Positions 1 to 8,575 of a stretch of 64,000 nt of DNA are shown piece after piece. Where the stretch lies: contig CAZLVF010000003.1 in the NCBI GenBank assembly GCA_964562925.1, positions 1-64,000 of the forward strand. Direction: 5' to 3'. Source of the DNA: CAVXDP01 sp964562925. Lineage in GTDB: Archaea; Thermoproteota; Bathyarchaeia; 40CM-2-53-6; CAVXDP01. The notes beneath the pieces are model-generated. The model made no database searches. It saw only the letters and a program-made list of their open reading frames with translations, and was not told the origin of the DNA. The position numbers and the translations under genes were made by a program. Position 1 is the stretch's first letter. Each line of letters begins with the position of its first letter.

Positions 1-109
1 TTCATCAAACACTACAATTGCTAACAGCGGCATATGGCATTAAACTATAGAACACCGGCAGAAGTCTACTTCAACAATGTGCCAAATGTTATGGCATAGA
101 ACATATCGA

Positions 110-129
110 ATAAGATCCCAAAATCTTAT
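110..129. promoter_or_regulatory. Small inverted repeat before the carbamate kinase gene
   Basis: A perfect 7-bp inverted repeat (ATAAGAT / ATCTTAT, 6-nt loop) ends 29 bp before the carbamate kinase start. It could be an operator or a leader hairpin. The rest of the first 158 bases shows no gene. Confidence 0.25.
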
Positions 130-158
130 CTGAGAGCAAACTAGATCACAGAGTCACT

Positions 159-1193
159 ATGGCCAGAAGAATACTCGTTGCTCTTGGCGGCAACGCTATA
201 AAACAAGCGAACGAAGCAGGAACCACGCAAGAACAGTTTAGGAATTGTGCCACGACCGCCAAGGTAATAGTAGAAGTGCTTGGAAGAGTATACACGGATG
301 ACAGGGTGGCCATAACACACGGCAATGGGCCTCAAGCCGGAAATCTCTTACTGCAACAAGAAGAATGCACGAAGCTTGTGCCTCCTCAAGACTTTGATGT
401 TGTAGGAGCTATGACGCAGGGACAGATCGGATATATGCTCTCTCAAACTATCCACAACGCGCTTCTAGAGTGTAGTGACTGGCGAAGGGAGATGGCTGAG
501 AGAGGCTGGGTCTTCGCTGTAACTAATCAAGTCCTTGTAGACATCAATGACAGAAGTTTCCAAGATCCTACGAAGCCTGTGGGAAACTTCTACACAGAAA
601 AAGAAGCGGAGGATTTGGTCAGAGAGAAAGGTTTCGTAATCGATCCACCACCCGGAAAAGCACATCTGGAAAAGAAGATTTCAGGACTCGTAATCAAAAA
701 GGTGAGACCCTCTGGTGAGAAGCCATACCGACGTGTTGTCCCGTCTCCTGATCCAATAACGAACATCGAAGGTGAGGCGATCAAATCTATGCTTGACGTT
801 GGTTTCCTTGTAGTTGCTTCTGGTGGGGGAGGCATCCCAGTAATACGTGATGAGAACGGTAAACTGAAAGGAGTTTTTGCAGTCATCGACAAAGATCTAG
901 CAGGCGAAAGATTGGCAGAGGCCATCGGAGCCACAGAGTTCTACATACTCACAGATGTAGAGAAAGTGAAGCTGAACTTTGGGAAACCAAGTCAGAAAGA
1001 TATTGATGGCATGTCTGTCAGCGATGCCAAACGGTACATGAAGGAAGGGCATTTCTTGCGGGGTAGCATGCTGCCGAAAGTGAAGGCTTGCATACGATTC
1101 TTGGAATGGGGGGGCATCAAAGCCAGAATCGGTCCGCTGTCTAGAGCAAGTGAAGTGATGTTTGGTGAAGCAGGAACAGAAATTCACAAATAA
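159..1193 (+). CDS. arcC: Carbamate kinase
   Basis: Cytoplasmic amino-acid-kinase-fold enzyme that interconverts ATP, ammonia and bicarbonate/carbamate with ADP and carbamoyl phosphate; in catabolic settings it makes ATP. The N-terminal phosphate-binding stretch (LVALGGNAI), the HGNGPQAGN motif near residues 48-57, the ASGGGGIPV loop and the C-terminal LTDVEKV and GSMLPKV segments are all present. At 344 aa it is a little longer than the usual 310-320. The gene lies 55 bp ahead of a carbamoyltransferase on the same strand, so the pair probably runs a carbamoylated amine down to carbamoyl phosphate and then ATP. No arginine deiminase is visible nearby. Family identity is secure; the physiological direction is inferred. 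Confidence 0.95.
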   Translation: MARRILVALGGNAIKQANEAGTTQEQFRNCATTAKVIVEVLGRVYTDDRVAITHGNGPQAGNLLLQQEECTKLVPPQDFDVVGAMTQGQIGYMLSQTIHNALLECSDWRREMAERGWVFAVTNQVLVDINDRSFQDPTKPVGNFYTEKEAEDLVREKGFVIDPPPGKAHLEKKISGLVIKKVRPSGEKPYRRVVPSPDPITNIEGEAIKSMLDVGFLVVASGGGGIPVIRDENGKLKGVFAVIDKDLAGERLAEAIGATEFYILTDVEKVKLNFGKPSQKDIDGMSVSDAKRYMKEGHFLRGSMLPKVKACIRFLEWGGIKARIGPLSRASEVMFGEAGTEIHK

Positions 1194-1248
1194 TTGCTTT
1201 GATCTTGTCGCCTACCAATCAACCTAACCTGACAAGGAGAAACGAGAC

Positions 1249-2241
1249 ATGGTTCTTAAGCACATAACAAGTATTCATGATGTGAATGCAAAGGAAATTA
1301 ATGAATATTTCAAGCAAACAAAAAAGCTGAAAGATGGACTGAAACGTGGGCAGCGACCTTCGTTATTGGCGAACAAGACATTAGCAATGGTTTTTGAGAG
1401 ACCTTCTTTGCGTACCAGAGTCTCTTTCGAAACAGGTATGACGCAACTGGGAGGACATGCGATGATGCTTAAGGCTTATCCAAAAGAATCGGCTGATATA
1501 ATATTCGGTGAGGATGTGAGAGATCAGGCTAAGGTTCTCAGTAGCATGGCAGATATGATAATGGCCCGAACCTACAGTCACAGCACAATAGAGAAATTGG
1601 CGAAGTATGCGACGGTTCCAGTCCTGAACGGCATGAGTGATGAAGCACATCCGCTTCAGATACTAACCGATCTGTACACGATACTGGAGAACAAGAAGAA
1701 ACTGAATGGACTTAAGCTAGCGTACATGGGAGAACCATCAGGAAATACGGCTCAAGACATGGCGATGGGATGCGCCAAAATGGGGGTCAACTTCACTCTG
1801 GGCTGCCCCGACTATGATGATCCTGACATCAAGAGCAAATTGCCCGGCACATTCGGTTATATGCAAGATAAGTACTGGAACTGGGCCAAAGAGGATGCTG
1901 CGAAGACCGGTACTGAACTCGTAATAGAGCATAACCCGACTGAAGCTGTGAAGAACGCTGACGTGATCTACACTGACTCTTGGATTGCCTATGATGTTCC
2001 AGAAGAAAAAGCACGTGAAACCGACATAAAGAGCGTCTTTGAATCGTATCAGGTGAACAAGGAACTCATCAAGAACGCCAAGAAAGATGTGATCGTAATG
2101 CACTGTCTCCCAGCATACAAAGGGAATGAGATCACCGCAGACATATTCGACGATCCACATTGCCGAATCTATCAACAAGCGGAGAATCGAATGCATGTCC
2201 AAAAAGGAGTCATGGTTACTCTCATCGCGAAGAGCAGGTAG
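1249..2241 (+). CDS. Ornithine/putrescine-type carbamoyltransferase
   Basis: Transfers the carbamoyl group between carbamoyl phosphate and an amine. The carbamoyl-phosphate site is intact: SLRTR at residues 53-57, HPLQ at 134-137, HCLP at 285-288 and an AENRMHVQK C-terminal helix. The substrate loop is unusual. Where ornithine carbamoyltransferases carry a W-x-SMG motif this protein reads SWIAYDVPEE (W at 245), closer in shape to putrescine transcarbamylases. I therefore do not assign argF. An AAGGAG ribosome site precedes the ATG. It sits directly behind carbamate kinase, which suggests a catabolic role yielding ATP. Length, 330 aa, is normal for the family. Confidence 0.85.
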   Translation: MVLKHITSIHDVNAKEINEYFKQTKKLKDGLKRGQRPSLLANKTLAMVFERPSLRTRVSFETGMTQLGGHAMMLKAYPKESADIIFGEDVRDQAKVLSSMADMIMARTYSHSTIEKLAKYATVPVLNGMSDEAHPLQILTDLYTILENKKKLNGLKLAYMGEPSGNTAQDMAMGCAKMGVNFTLGCPDYDDPDIKSKLPGTFGYMQDKYWNWAKEDAAKTGTELVIEHNPTEAVKNADVIYTDSWIAYDVPEEKARETDIKSVFESYQVNKELIKNAKKDVIVMHCLPAYKGNEITADIFDDPHCRIYQQAENRMHVQKGVMVTLIAKSR

Positions 2242-2439
2242 TACCAAGAAGAAACCGACTTGGACGATGGAAGGTGAAATTGTCTGGCAAAGCTTCATTT
2301 ATTTTGCGGCCGTTAGCTTTTCATGCAAATTCGCATAAACGCATCTCCTTCGAAAGTCTTAAGGCTGTCATTCATATGACGTATTGCAACCGAGGCCGAT
2401 ACGAACAAGAAGCACGAGTGTTAGGAGAAGTAGGTCTCT

Positions 2440-3786
2440 ATGTCTGAAAAATACGTTGAATATGTTTCCGGTTTGAACACACGCAAGTCTTGGGCACTCT
2501 ACGAGAGAGCCTTCAAGGTGATGCCTGGTGGGGCAAGTTCGCATGGGCAGTGCTACCCCATATTCGACCCATACCCTCTAACATTTGAAAGAGGGAAAGG
2601 CTGCAGGATCTGGGACGTAGACGGGAACGAGTACATCGATTTCATTCTCTCGATGGGTCCTTGCATTCTGGGTCACTGTCATCCAAAGTTGATGGAGGCG
2701 GTTCGGGAGCAGCTGGAGAAGGGAACCGCGTTCGCCGTGTTGAATGAGATAGAGGTGAAACTGGCTGAGAAGGTCTGTGAGATCGTTCCAAACGCGGACA
2801 TGGTCAGGTTCTCAAACTCAGGAGCCGAAGCCACGATGCACGCCATCAGGATCGCTCGCGGCTACACCGGCAAAGACAAGATCATAAAGTTTGAAGGCTG
2901 CTACCATGGAGCGCACGACTACGTCCTCATGGGAGGCCTGGGGACACCAGCTTTAGGACCTCCAATAGCCCCCTTTAAGATAACATCGACATGGGGTATC
3001 CCGGAGGATACGCTCAGAACAGTCATACTTCTGCCCTGGAATGATCTATCGGTCGTCGAGAAGACCTTGAAGAGGAGATCCCATGAGATCGCCGCCATCA
3101 TTACAGAACCCATCCTTATGAATATCGGCACCGTACTGCCTGAAGAGGGCTACCTGAAGGACCTCGAAAAACTCTGTGAAGAATACGATGCTGCCTTCAT
3201 CCTCGACGAGGTCATTTCGGGGTTCAGGTTGGCTCCAGGAGGAGCGCAGGAATACTTCGACGTCAAACCCGACCTCGCAACATTCGCCAAGGCGCTAGGC
3301 GCCGGCTTCCCAATATCCGCGATAACCGGCAAGAAGAAGATCATGGAAGAGGTCGTGCCCGGAAAGATAATGCACGCTGGAACCTATAACGCAAACCCGC
3401 TCTGCGTGGCGGCATCATACGCAGCCCTGACAGAGCTAACGAAGAACAATGGAGCAGCATTCAAGCATCTGCATGAAGTTGGAAAGATGCTCCAAGACGG
3501 TCTGCAAGATGCCGTCGACAAGACCCACACAAAGGGTATAGTCCAAGGAGTAGGCGCTGGCGGTTGCCAACTCTACTTTACAGAGATGAAAAAGATAAGA
3601 AACTATCGCGACTTCTTCAGTTGCGATGCTGCCAAGTACATGAGGTTTCACAAGGAACTTTTGAAACGCGGAATCTACTTCCACCCGCAACAGTACGAGC
3701 ATCTCTTCGTTTGCACCGAACATACGGAAAAGGAAATACAGACATGTATCGAAGCCGTCGAGCAGGCGTTACGAGCCCTAACATAG
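2440..3786 (+). CDS. Class III PLP aminotransferase, glutamate-1-semialdehyde aminomutase-like
   Basis: PLP-dependent enzyme of the class III family related to glutamate-1-semialdehyde 2,1-aminomutase. The PLP lysine is K284 in FAKALGAG; the cofactor aspartate motif DEVISGFR, SNSGAEATMHAIRIAR and the WDVDGNEYIDF N-terminal segment are all seen. No other heme-biosynthesis gene is near, and a second paralogue lies at 5822-7348, so a catabolic amino-acid or amine transamination or mutase role is more likely than tetrapyrrole synthesis. TAGGAG lies about 12 bases before the ATG. The 198 bp between it and the carbamoyltransferase contains only overlapping chance frames. The exact substrate cannot be read from the sequence. 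Confidence 0.9.
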   Translation: MSEKYVEYVSGLNTRKSWALYERAFKVMPGGASSHGQCYPIFDPYPLTFERGKGCRIWDVDGNEYIDFILSMGPCILGHCHPKLMEAVREQLEKGTAFAVLNEIEVKLAEKVCEIVPNADMVRFSNSGAEATMHAIRIARGYTGKDKIIKFEGCYHGAHDYVLMGGLGTPALGPPIAPFKITSTWGIPEDTLRTVILLPWNDLSVVEKTLKRRSHEIAAIITEPILMNIGTVLPEEGYLKDLEKLCEEYDAAFILDEVISGFRLAPGGAQEYFDVKPDLATFAKALGAGFPISAITGKKKIMEEVVPGKIMHAGTYNANPLCVAASYAALTELTKNNGAAFKHLHEVGKMLQDGLQDAVDKTHTKGIVQGVGAGGCQLYFTEMKKIRNYRDFFSCDAAKYMRFHKELLKRGIYFHPQQYEHLFVCTEHTEKEIQTCIEAVEQALRALT

Positions 3787-3893
3787 AATAGACGCCAAGG
3801 GTTTCAGGTACGCCTGTTCTATTTCGCCAAAGAAACGGCTGTGCCAAGACAAAGAAGGCTTATTAGTTCAATAGTACGGAGTGATTCAGCCAA

Positions 3894-4664
3894 GTGATGC
3901 CTAGTTCGGAAAGCCCTTTTGTCAAGTTTACAGGTGAAGCGACAAGGATAGTTGAGGAAGCAGAGAAGAGGGGAATAACTCTAAGAATCTTGGGCGCGAC
4001 AGCTGTTAGGCTTCACTGTCGAAAATTTGGAACTCTACTTGACGTAATGGAACGTGCGCCGACAGATTTGGACTTCATGACCTATGCGAAATATAGGTCG
4101 GTTATGAGAGACTTCTTCGTCGAAATGGGTTACGTCCCCGACGACAGAATCATCACACTTCATGGATATAGAAGGCACATCTACCATGGAAAAGAAGACA
4201 AGGTTACAGTGGACGTTTTCTTCGATAACCTCGAATTCTGTCACACGATAAGATTTCAAGGACGGCTTGAGCTTGACAGTCCAACAATTACACTAGCTGA
4301 TCTACTCCTAGCGAAGATGCAGATAGTAAGGTTGAACGAGAAGGACGTTAAAGACGTGATCGTGATGCTCAAGGAGCACGATGTTGGAGACGTGGACAAA
4401 GAGACAATCAACGCAGACTATATCGCGCGTACACTGTCAGATGACTGGGGATACTATTACACCTTCACCACGAATATGAATAAAGTGACGGCGTTTCTGA
4501 AGGAATTTCCGCTCCTTGACGAAGCCGGACGTGAGGAAGTGTTAGCCAGAACAGAGAAGCTGGTGAGCGTGATCGAGAGTTACCCAAAGACTCTCAAGTG
4601 GAAGATGCGTGCAAGAGTTGGGACAAGCCGCAAATGGTACAATGAGGTCGAAGACTTCGCTTGA
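3894..4664 (+). CDS. Nucleotidyltransferase-fold protein (AbiEii-like)
   Basis: A 256-aa protein whose first 130 residues resemble the nucleotidyltransferase/AbiEii family: a helix followed by LGATAVRLHC, then TDLDFM (acidic pair) and VTVDVFFD (third acidic position). The C-terminal half is helical and carries a LADLLLAKMQI segment typical of these proteins. The start is GTG at 3894, with ATG at 3897 as an alternative. It may transfer a nucleotide to a protein or small molecule. No partner antitoxin or HEPN gene is adjacent, so a toxin-antitoxin role has no support here. Confidence 0.65.
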   Translation: MMPSSESPFVKFTGEATRIVEEAEKRGITLRILGATAVRLHCRKFGTLLDVMERAPTDLDFMTYAKYRSVMRDFFVEMGYVPDDRIITLHGYRRHIYHGKEDKVTVDVFFDNLEFCHTIRFQGRLELDSPTITLADLLLAKMQIVRLNEKDVKDVIVMLKEHDVGDVDKETINADYIARTLSDDWGYYYTFTTNMNKVTAFLKEFPLLDEAGREEVLARTEKLVSVIESYPKTLKWKMRARVGTSRKWYNEVEDFA

Positions 4665-4701
4665 CGATTCCAAATTGGAAACCGATGATCACACGGTCGA
4701 G

Positions 4702-5553
4702 TTAGGAAACCGGGCGGCTAATGACCTCGTATAGGTGCGGCTTTCTATCTCGAAAGTAGTTGTATTTCTCTCTCTCGTATCGCATATCTGAGAGAACGAG
4801 CTTTGCCGTTATCATTTCTTCATCTCCGCCAGCCTCAGCTATCACCTCACCCTGAACCCCTATGATCCGACTCAGGCCGTAGAATGAACTCTTCAAGTCC
4901 GGGTCTTTCCCAACGCGGTTTGAAATGACTACTGCAATGCGATTTTCAAGAGCCCGCGCTGGGAAACTTGTTTCGAAGAGACGTTCAGGCGTACCGGGTA
5001 CGCCCTGGGGCCAATCAGCGACCAAGTGGAAAAGGATTCTCGCCCCGCACAGGGCCATTACCCTGGCGGTCTCGGGAAACTCTAGGTCGTAGCAGATCAA
5101 TATCCCTATCCGACCAAAGTCAGTTTCGAAAACAGGCAACTCGTTACCAGGAGAGAAGACGCTCTCCGTAGGTGGAAAGATATGCGTCTTTCTGTAAACC
5201 CCTTGAATCTCTCCGTTTCTGTTGATCAGAACAGCCGAATCGTAGAGCACATCAAGCTCTGTTCTCTCGGCTAATCCTACAATGACATAGAGACCATGTT
5301 TTCTAGCCTCAGCTGCGACTTGTTCAGTGCTCGGCCCTGGTACTGTTTCAGCTACCTTGTAGAATTTTTCTTTCAATGCGTAGCCGCCCGACAGGACAAG
5401 CTCTGGAAAGAGAACTATGTCGGCTTTTTCGGTTGCAGCCTTTTCAATCCAGTCGCAGACTCTTGATACGGTGTCGTTGACATCGTCATACACGACGTCC
5501 ATCTGTACAGATGCAACAACGACCTGATTCTTTCCCCTGGAAGAGTTTATCAA
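4702..5553 (-). CDS. Carbon-nitrogen hydrolase (nitrilase superfamily amidase)
   Basis: Cytoplasmic amidase of the nitrilase superfamily, 283 aa. The Glu-Lys-Cys catalytic triad is visible in FPELVLSGGY, YRKTHIF and LICYDLEFPE. The family includes N-carbamoyl-amine and omega-amide hydrolases; a carbamoyl or amide substrate would fit the neighbouring carbamoyltransferase and aminotransferases, but this is inferred from context. It lies last in a minus-strand run after the activator, SDR and aminotransferase genes, separated from the aminotransferase by 268 bp. An AT-rich stretch (AATAAAAAA on the minus strand, about 5589-5600) may be its own promoter. Confidence 0.88.
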   Translation of the reverse strand: MINSSRGKNQVVVASVQMDVVYDDVNDTVSRVCDWIEKAATEKADIVLFPELVLSGGYALKEKFYKVAETVPGPSTEQVAAEARKHGLYVIVGLAERTELDVLYDSAVLINRNGEIQGVYRKTHIFPPTESVFSPGNELPVFETDFGRIGILICYDLEFPETARVMALCGARILFHLVADWPQGVPGTPERLFETSFPARALENRIAVVISNRVGKDPDLKSSFYGLSRIIGVQGEVIAEAGGDEEMITAKLVLSDMRYEREKYNYFRDRKPHLYEVISRPVS

Positions 5554-5821
5554 GTACGTTTCACCGCGGGGATCGCAGTCCCAAGATGCTTTTTTTATTC
5601 GGCTTAGGATTTATTCTTGATGTTTCATCTTTTCTGGCCATTGTGGTTTGGTTATACACACCGGCCAAGCATAGCAACCTACAACTACTTTGGGCCAAAT
5701 GGTGGGGTGGCTCTCCTACAGATCTAGCGGCAGTCGCGGCTCTAGCCTAGGGCTCAAATACCGCTCTCTCGGTATCTATTCTGTACATTCAAAGAGCGTT
5801 GAAGAATGAGGGAAGGGTGTA
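5554..5821. other. Intergenic stretch with a 6-bp inverted repeat
   Basis: No convincing gene. An inverted repeat ATACCG / CGGTAT with a 6-nt loop lies at 5759-5776, downstream of the minus-strand aminotransferase. A plus-strand frame of about 50 codons (from 5589) could encode a short hydrophobic peptide but has no supporting signal. Confidence 0.3.
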
Positions 5822-7348
5822 CTAGATCGCTTCTACTATAGGCATCGCTGTTTCGTACTTCTTTACGTACTGTGCGACTTCCTTGAACGCCTCAATGTGT
5901 CGTTCAATATCTTCTTTTGTATGGACGACCGAGATGGTCCATTGTTCGTCTGGAGATGGTCCGGCTGGTAGTATCCCACGATTCATCATCGCGAATAGGT
6001 AAGCGAACCATTTCCCCACGTGGCACTCTTGGAAGCTTCTCCAGTCCGTTAATGGTTTTGAGGAGAACGCAACCGCGCCGCTAAGTCCTGCTTGAGGGAC
6101 TTGTGCGACAAGGCCTTTGTCTTTGATAATGTCTTGGTATCCTTTTGCCAAGGTTTCGCATAGCCTGATCGCCCTATTCATCGCGTCTCTTGTAAGTACC
6201 TTCGACAGTGTCGCGATTCCGGCTGCAACACATAGTGGATTCGCGTTGAATGTGCCTGCGTGGCTTACCACGCCTCCTACGATTGTCTCCATTATCGCAC
6301 GTTTTCCTCCGATAGCTGAGATTGGCACTCCCCCTCCAATCGCCTTACCCAGCGTGGCGAGGTCAGGCTTCACGTTGACGTATTCTTGGATTCCACCGTA
6401 GAATTTTCCACATGTCTTTATCTCGTCGAATATCAGAATGAAGTTGTACTCATCCGCAAGCTTCCTCAAACCCTCGAGAAAGCCAGGCTTAGGAAGAATG
6501 AAGCCCATGTTCATAGGAATAGGCTCAAGGATCATCGCGGCTATGTCTGAACTGTTCCTACGGACTATCTCTTCAACCGCTTCTAAGTCGTTAAACGGCG
6601 CAACTAAGGTATTCCTATAGACTGCTTCTGGGATCCCTAGAGATGCGGGCACTTGGTTTGGGTAACGTGGATGTCCAGCCTTGGCTCGTGACGGTTTGAC
6701 GCTCACAAGTACAGCGTCGTGTCCACCATGGTAGCCTCCTTCAAACTTGACAATTTTAGTTCTTCCCGTGAAGCTTCTAGCGAATCGAATGGCGTACATA
6801 GTCGCCTCGGCGCCCGTGTTAGACAGTTTTACCTGATCTAGGCCAAACCTTTCGCACAACATCCTTGCATACTTAGGCGTCTCTTCCCATTCAAATCCAT
6901 AGTCCGTTCCCCTCTTGATTTGTTGATTCATTGCTTCAGCGACTATAGGGTGGCTGTGTCCCGACACCAGAGCCCCAAACCCCATGTTGTAGTCGGTATA
7001 CTCGTTTCCATCCACATCCCACAGCCTTGTTCCTTCTGCACGGGTGAAGTACATTGGATAAGGGTCGGCGTACCTATACGTGCTATGCACACCAAACGGC
7101 ACATCAATCTTCGCACGCTCGAACAATGCTTTGGACTTAGGCGTCTTCTCCACGAACCTCTTCATTTCAACATCTTCAAACTGGCTCAATAACATCATCC
7201 CGGAGCTAAAGTCCCTATGGAAATTCATATATAGTTTATGGATTTTCTCGACTGTTTTCGTAGGAAAGATGAATGGTCTGTACGTTTCTTCCAGAACAAT
7301 CCTAATGTTGGTAGCAACGTCTTCAGATACGTCATCTTTCCCCGTCAT
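5822..7348 (-). CDS. Class III PLP aminotransferase (paralogue)
   Basis: Second class III aminotransferase, 508 aa, with about 60 extra N-terminal residues compared with the gene at 2440. The PLP lysine is K335 in LGKAIGGG; SNTGAEATMYAIRFAR, FDEIKTCGKFYGG and the THAGTFNANPLC-like segment (read as SHAGTFNANPLC) are clear. It follows the SDR gene by 62 bp on the same strand, in a probable operon with the RACo-like activator. An SDR dehydrogenase followed by an aminotransferase suggests stepwise amino-acid breakdown. The substrate is unknown, and the name glutamate-1-semialdehyde aminomutase should not be transferred without biochemical support. Confidence 0.9.
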   Translation of the reverse strand: MTGKDDVSEDVATNIRIVLEETYRPFIFPTKTVEKIHKLYMNFHRDFSSGMMLLSQFEDVEMKRFVEKTPKSKALFERAKIDVPFGVHSTYRYADPYPMYFTRAEGTRLWDVDGNEYTDYNMGFGALVSGHSHPIVAEAMNQQIKRGTDYGFEWEETPKYARMLCERFGLDQVKLSNTGAEATMYAIRFARSFTGRTKIVKFEGGYHGGHDAVLVSVKPSRAKAGHPRYPNQVPASLGIPEAVYRNTLVAPFNDLEAVEEIVRRNSSDIAAMILEPIPMNMGFILPKPGFLEGLRKLADEYNFILIFDEIKTCGKFYGGIQEYVNVKPDLATLGKAIGGGVPISAIGGKRAIMETIVGGVVSHAGTFNANPLCVAAGIATLSKVLTRDAMNRAIRLCETLAKGYQDIIKDKGLVAQVPQAGLSGAVAFSSKPLTDWRSFQECHVGKWFAYLFAMMNRGILPAGPSPDEQWTISVVHTKEDIERHIEAFKEVAQYVKKYETAMPIVEAI

Positions 7349-7410
7349 CCTCTGGCGAATAGGGAGAGCTACCGAAGTACTGTGTTCGTAGCGACTGGTT
7401 CAATGCGAGT

Positions 7411-8373
7411 CTATATGAAGAACATCTCAGGATTTTCCTTGACCTCGCGTATGAAGTCGCCTATGAGCATGTCAAGGCTGCTGAATCTGGGTCTCCAGTT
7501 AAGTTCCGTTTGAACTCTTCTTGTATCAATGTGCTTTGGCCAAGTGTCAACCATGGCCGTTATCAATGGGTCGGGGCGAAAGGCTATCTCAGCTTTTGGA
7601 ATATGCTTCCTCACGCAGCTCGCAATCTCAGTAGCCGTGGGGCTTGGGCTTAGGCTTGAAACGTTGTAGATCCTACTCTTCAACCTGGGTATATTTTCAA
7701 AAGCTATCGTTGTAACTTCAGCTACATCCTTAACGTAGACTATCGGCATGACGTCTTCTTTCCGGACGTTGACCTCGTAGGGTTCTCCCTGAGCCGGCTT
7801 TTGAACCATGAGCGTTGAGTAGGCGGAGCCGCCGCCATCTCGTCTTCCAGGCCCTATGATCGATGCATATCTAAAAGCCACGAATTGTATTCCGTACTTC
7901 CTGTGGAACCATAGTCCGATCATCTCTCCAAACTGCTTCGAGATACCATACAGAGTTTCCGGGATCGTATGTTCGTCTTCTCTTGCGTTCTCTGATGCGT
8001 CCGGCCCGTATGCAGCGTCGCTACTCGCGAAGACTACACTGTTCACTCCCGCATCTCGAGCCGCGTTGAGAACGTTCCAAACCCCTTCAACATCAACCTT
8101 GAACCCTAAATGTGGGTTGAGCTCTGTTTCAACCGATAAGAGCGCAGCATAATGCGCCACAACGTCTGCCCTATGTCTTTTGAGTGTTTGCGTCAGTTGC
8201 TCGCGGTCGGTTATGTCGGCCCTAACGATGACGCTTCTTCCTTTGATGTCTTTGATCAGTTTTCCGTTAACGTTCAAGTCCATCAATACGACGTTATAAT
8301 CGCGTTCCAGCAGAAATCTAGCGAGATGTGACCCTACGAAGCCGCATCCACCAGTTATTAGAACAGTTGACAA
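7411..8373 (-). CDS. Extended SDR, L-threonine 3-dehydrogenase/epimerase-like
   Basis: NAD-binding extended short-chain dehydrogenase of about 320 aa. ITGGCGFVGSH is the GxxGxxG dinucleotide site and YGISK is the YxxxK catalytic motif. The C-terminal DTWPKHID...LNWRPRFS region resembles bacterial and archaeal SDR-type threonine dehydrogenases more than sugar epimerases. The only in-frame initiator is TTG (8373 in the left contig copy, 8528 in the right copy), since TGA precedes it. The start coincides with an artificial N gap whose flanks repeat 55 bp, so the gene is intact. It lies between the activator and the aminotransferase. Nucleotide-sugar epimerase is the alternative. Confidence 0.8.
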   Translation of the reverse strand: MSTVLITGGCGFVGSHLARFLLERDYNVVLMDLNVNGKLIKDIKGRSVIVRADITDREQLTQTLKRHRADVVAHYAALLSVETELNPHLGFKVDVEGVWNVLNAARDAGVNSVVFASSDAAYGPDASENAREDEHTIPETLYGISKQFGEMIGLWFHRKYGIQFVAFRYASIIGPGRRDGGGSAYSTLMVQKPAQGEPYEVNVRKEDVMPIVYVKDVAEVTTIAFENIPRLKSRIYNVSSLSPSPTATEIASCVRKHIPKAEIAFRPDPLITAMVDTWPKHIDTRRVQTELNWRPRFSSLDMLIGDFIREVKENPEMFFI

Positions 8374-8529
8374 GNNNNNNNNNNNNNNNNNNNNNNNNNN
8401 NNNNNNNNNNNNNNNNNNNNNNNNNNNNNNNNNNNNNNNNNNNNNNNNNNNNNNNNNNNNNNNNNNNNNNNNNNAGCGAGATGTGACCCTACGAAGCCGC
8501 ATCCACCAGTTATTAGAACAGTTGACAAG
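8320..8529. repeat. 100-N gap flanked by the same 55 bp (contig overlap)
   Basis: Bases 8320-8374 and 8475-8529 are identical (55 bp) and enclose 100 Ns. This looks like two contigs sharing a 55-mer end placed with a default gap. Removing 155 bp gives continuous sequence; the repeat is not biological. Confidence 0.9.
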
Positions 8530-8575
8530 GCAGCTTTTCACTTCGTTGCCTTTTCATGATTCCAGCAGCGCTTTA

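Noticed and set aside
2242..2439. Plus-strand ORFs overlapping the end of the carbamoyltransferase and the start of the aminotransferase
   Set aside because: They overlap two well supported genes in other frames and have no domain character or ribosome site.
2440..3786. Tetrapyrrole synthesis gene hemL
   Set aside because: Two paralogues are present and no other heme gene is near; the family includes many enzymes with other substrates.
3894..4664. Type IV or AbiE-like toxin-antitoxin system
   Set aside because: Only the nucleotidyltransferase-like protein is present; no antitoxin or wHTH partner is adjacent.
5511..5750. 79-codon plus-strand ORF behind the nitrilase start
   Set aside because: Overlaps the nitrilase 5' end; only a short hydrophobic stretch, no other support.
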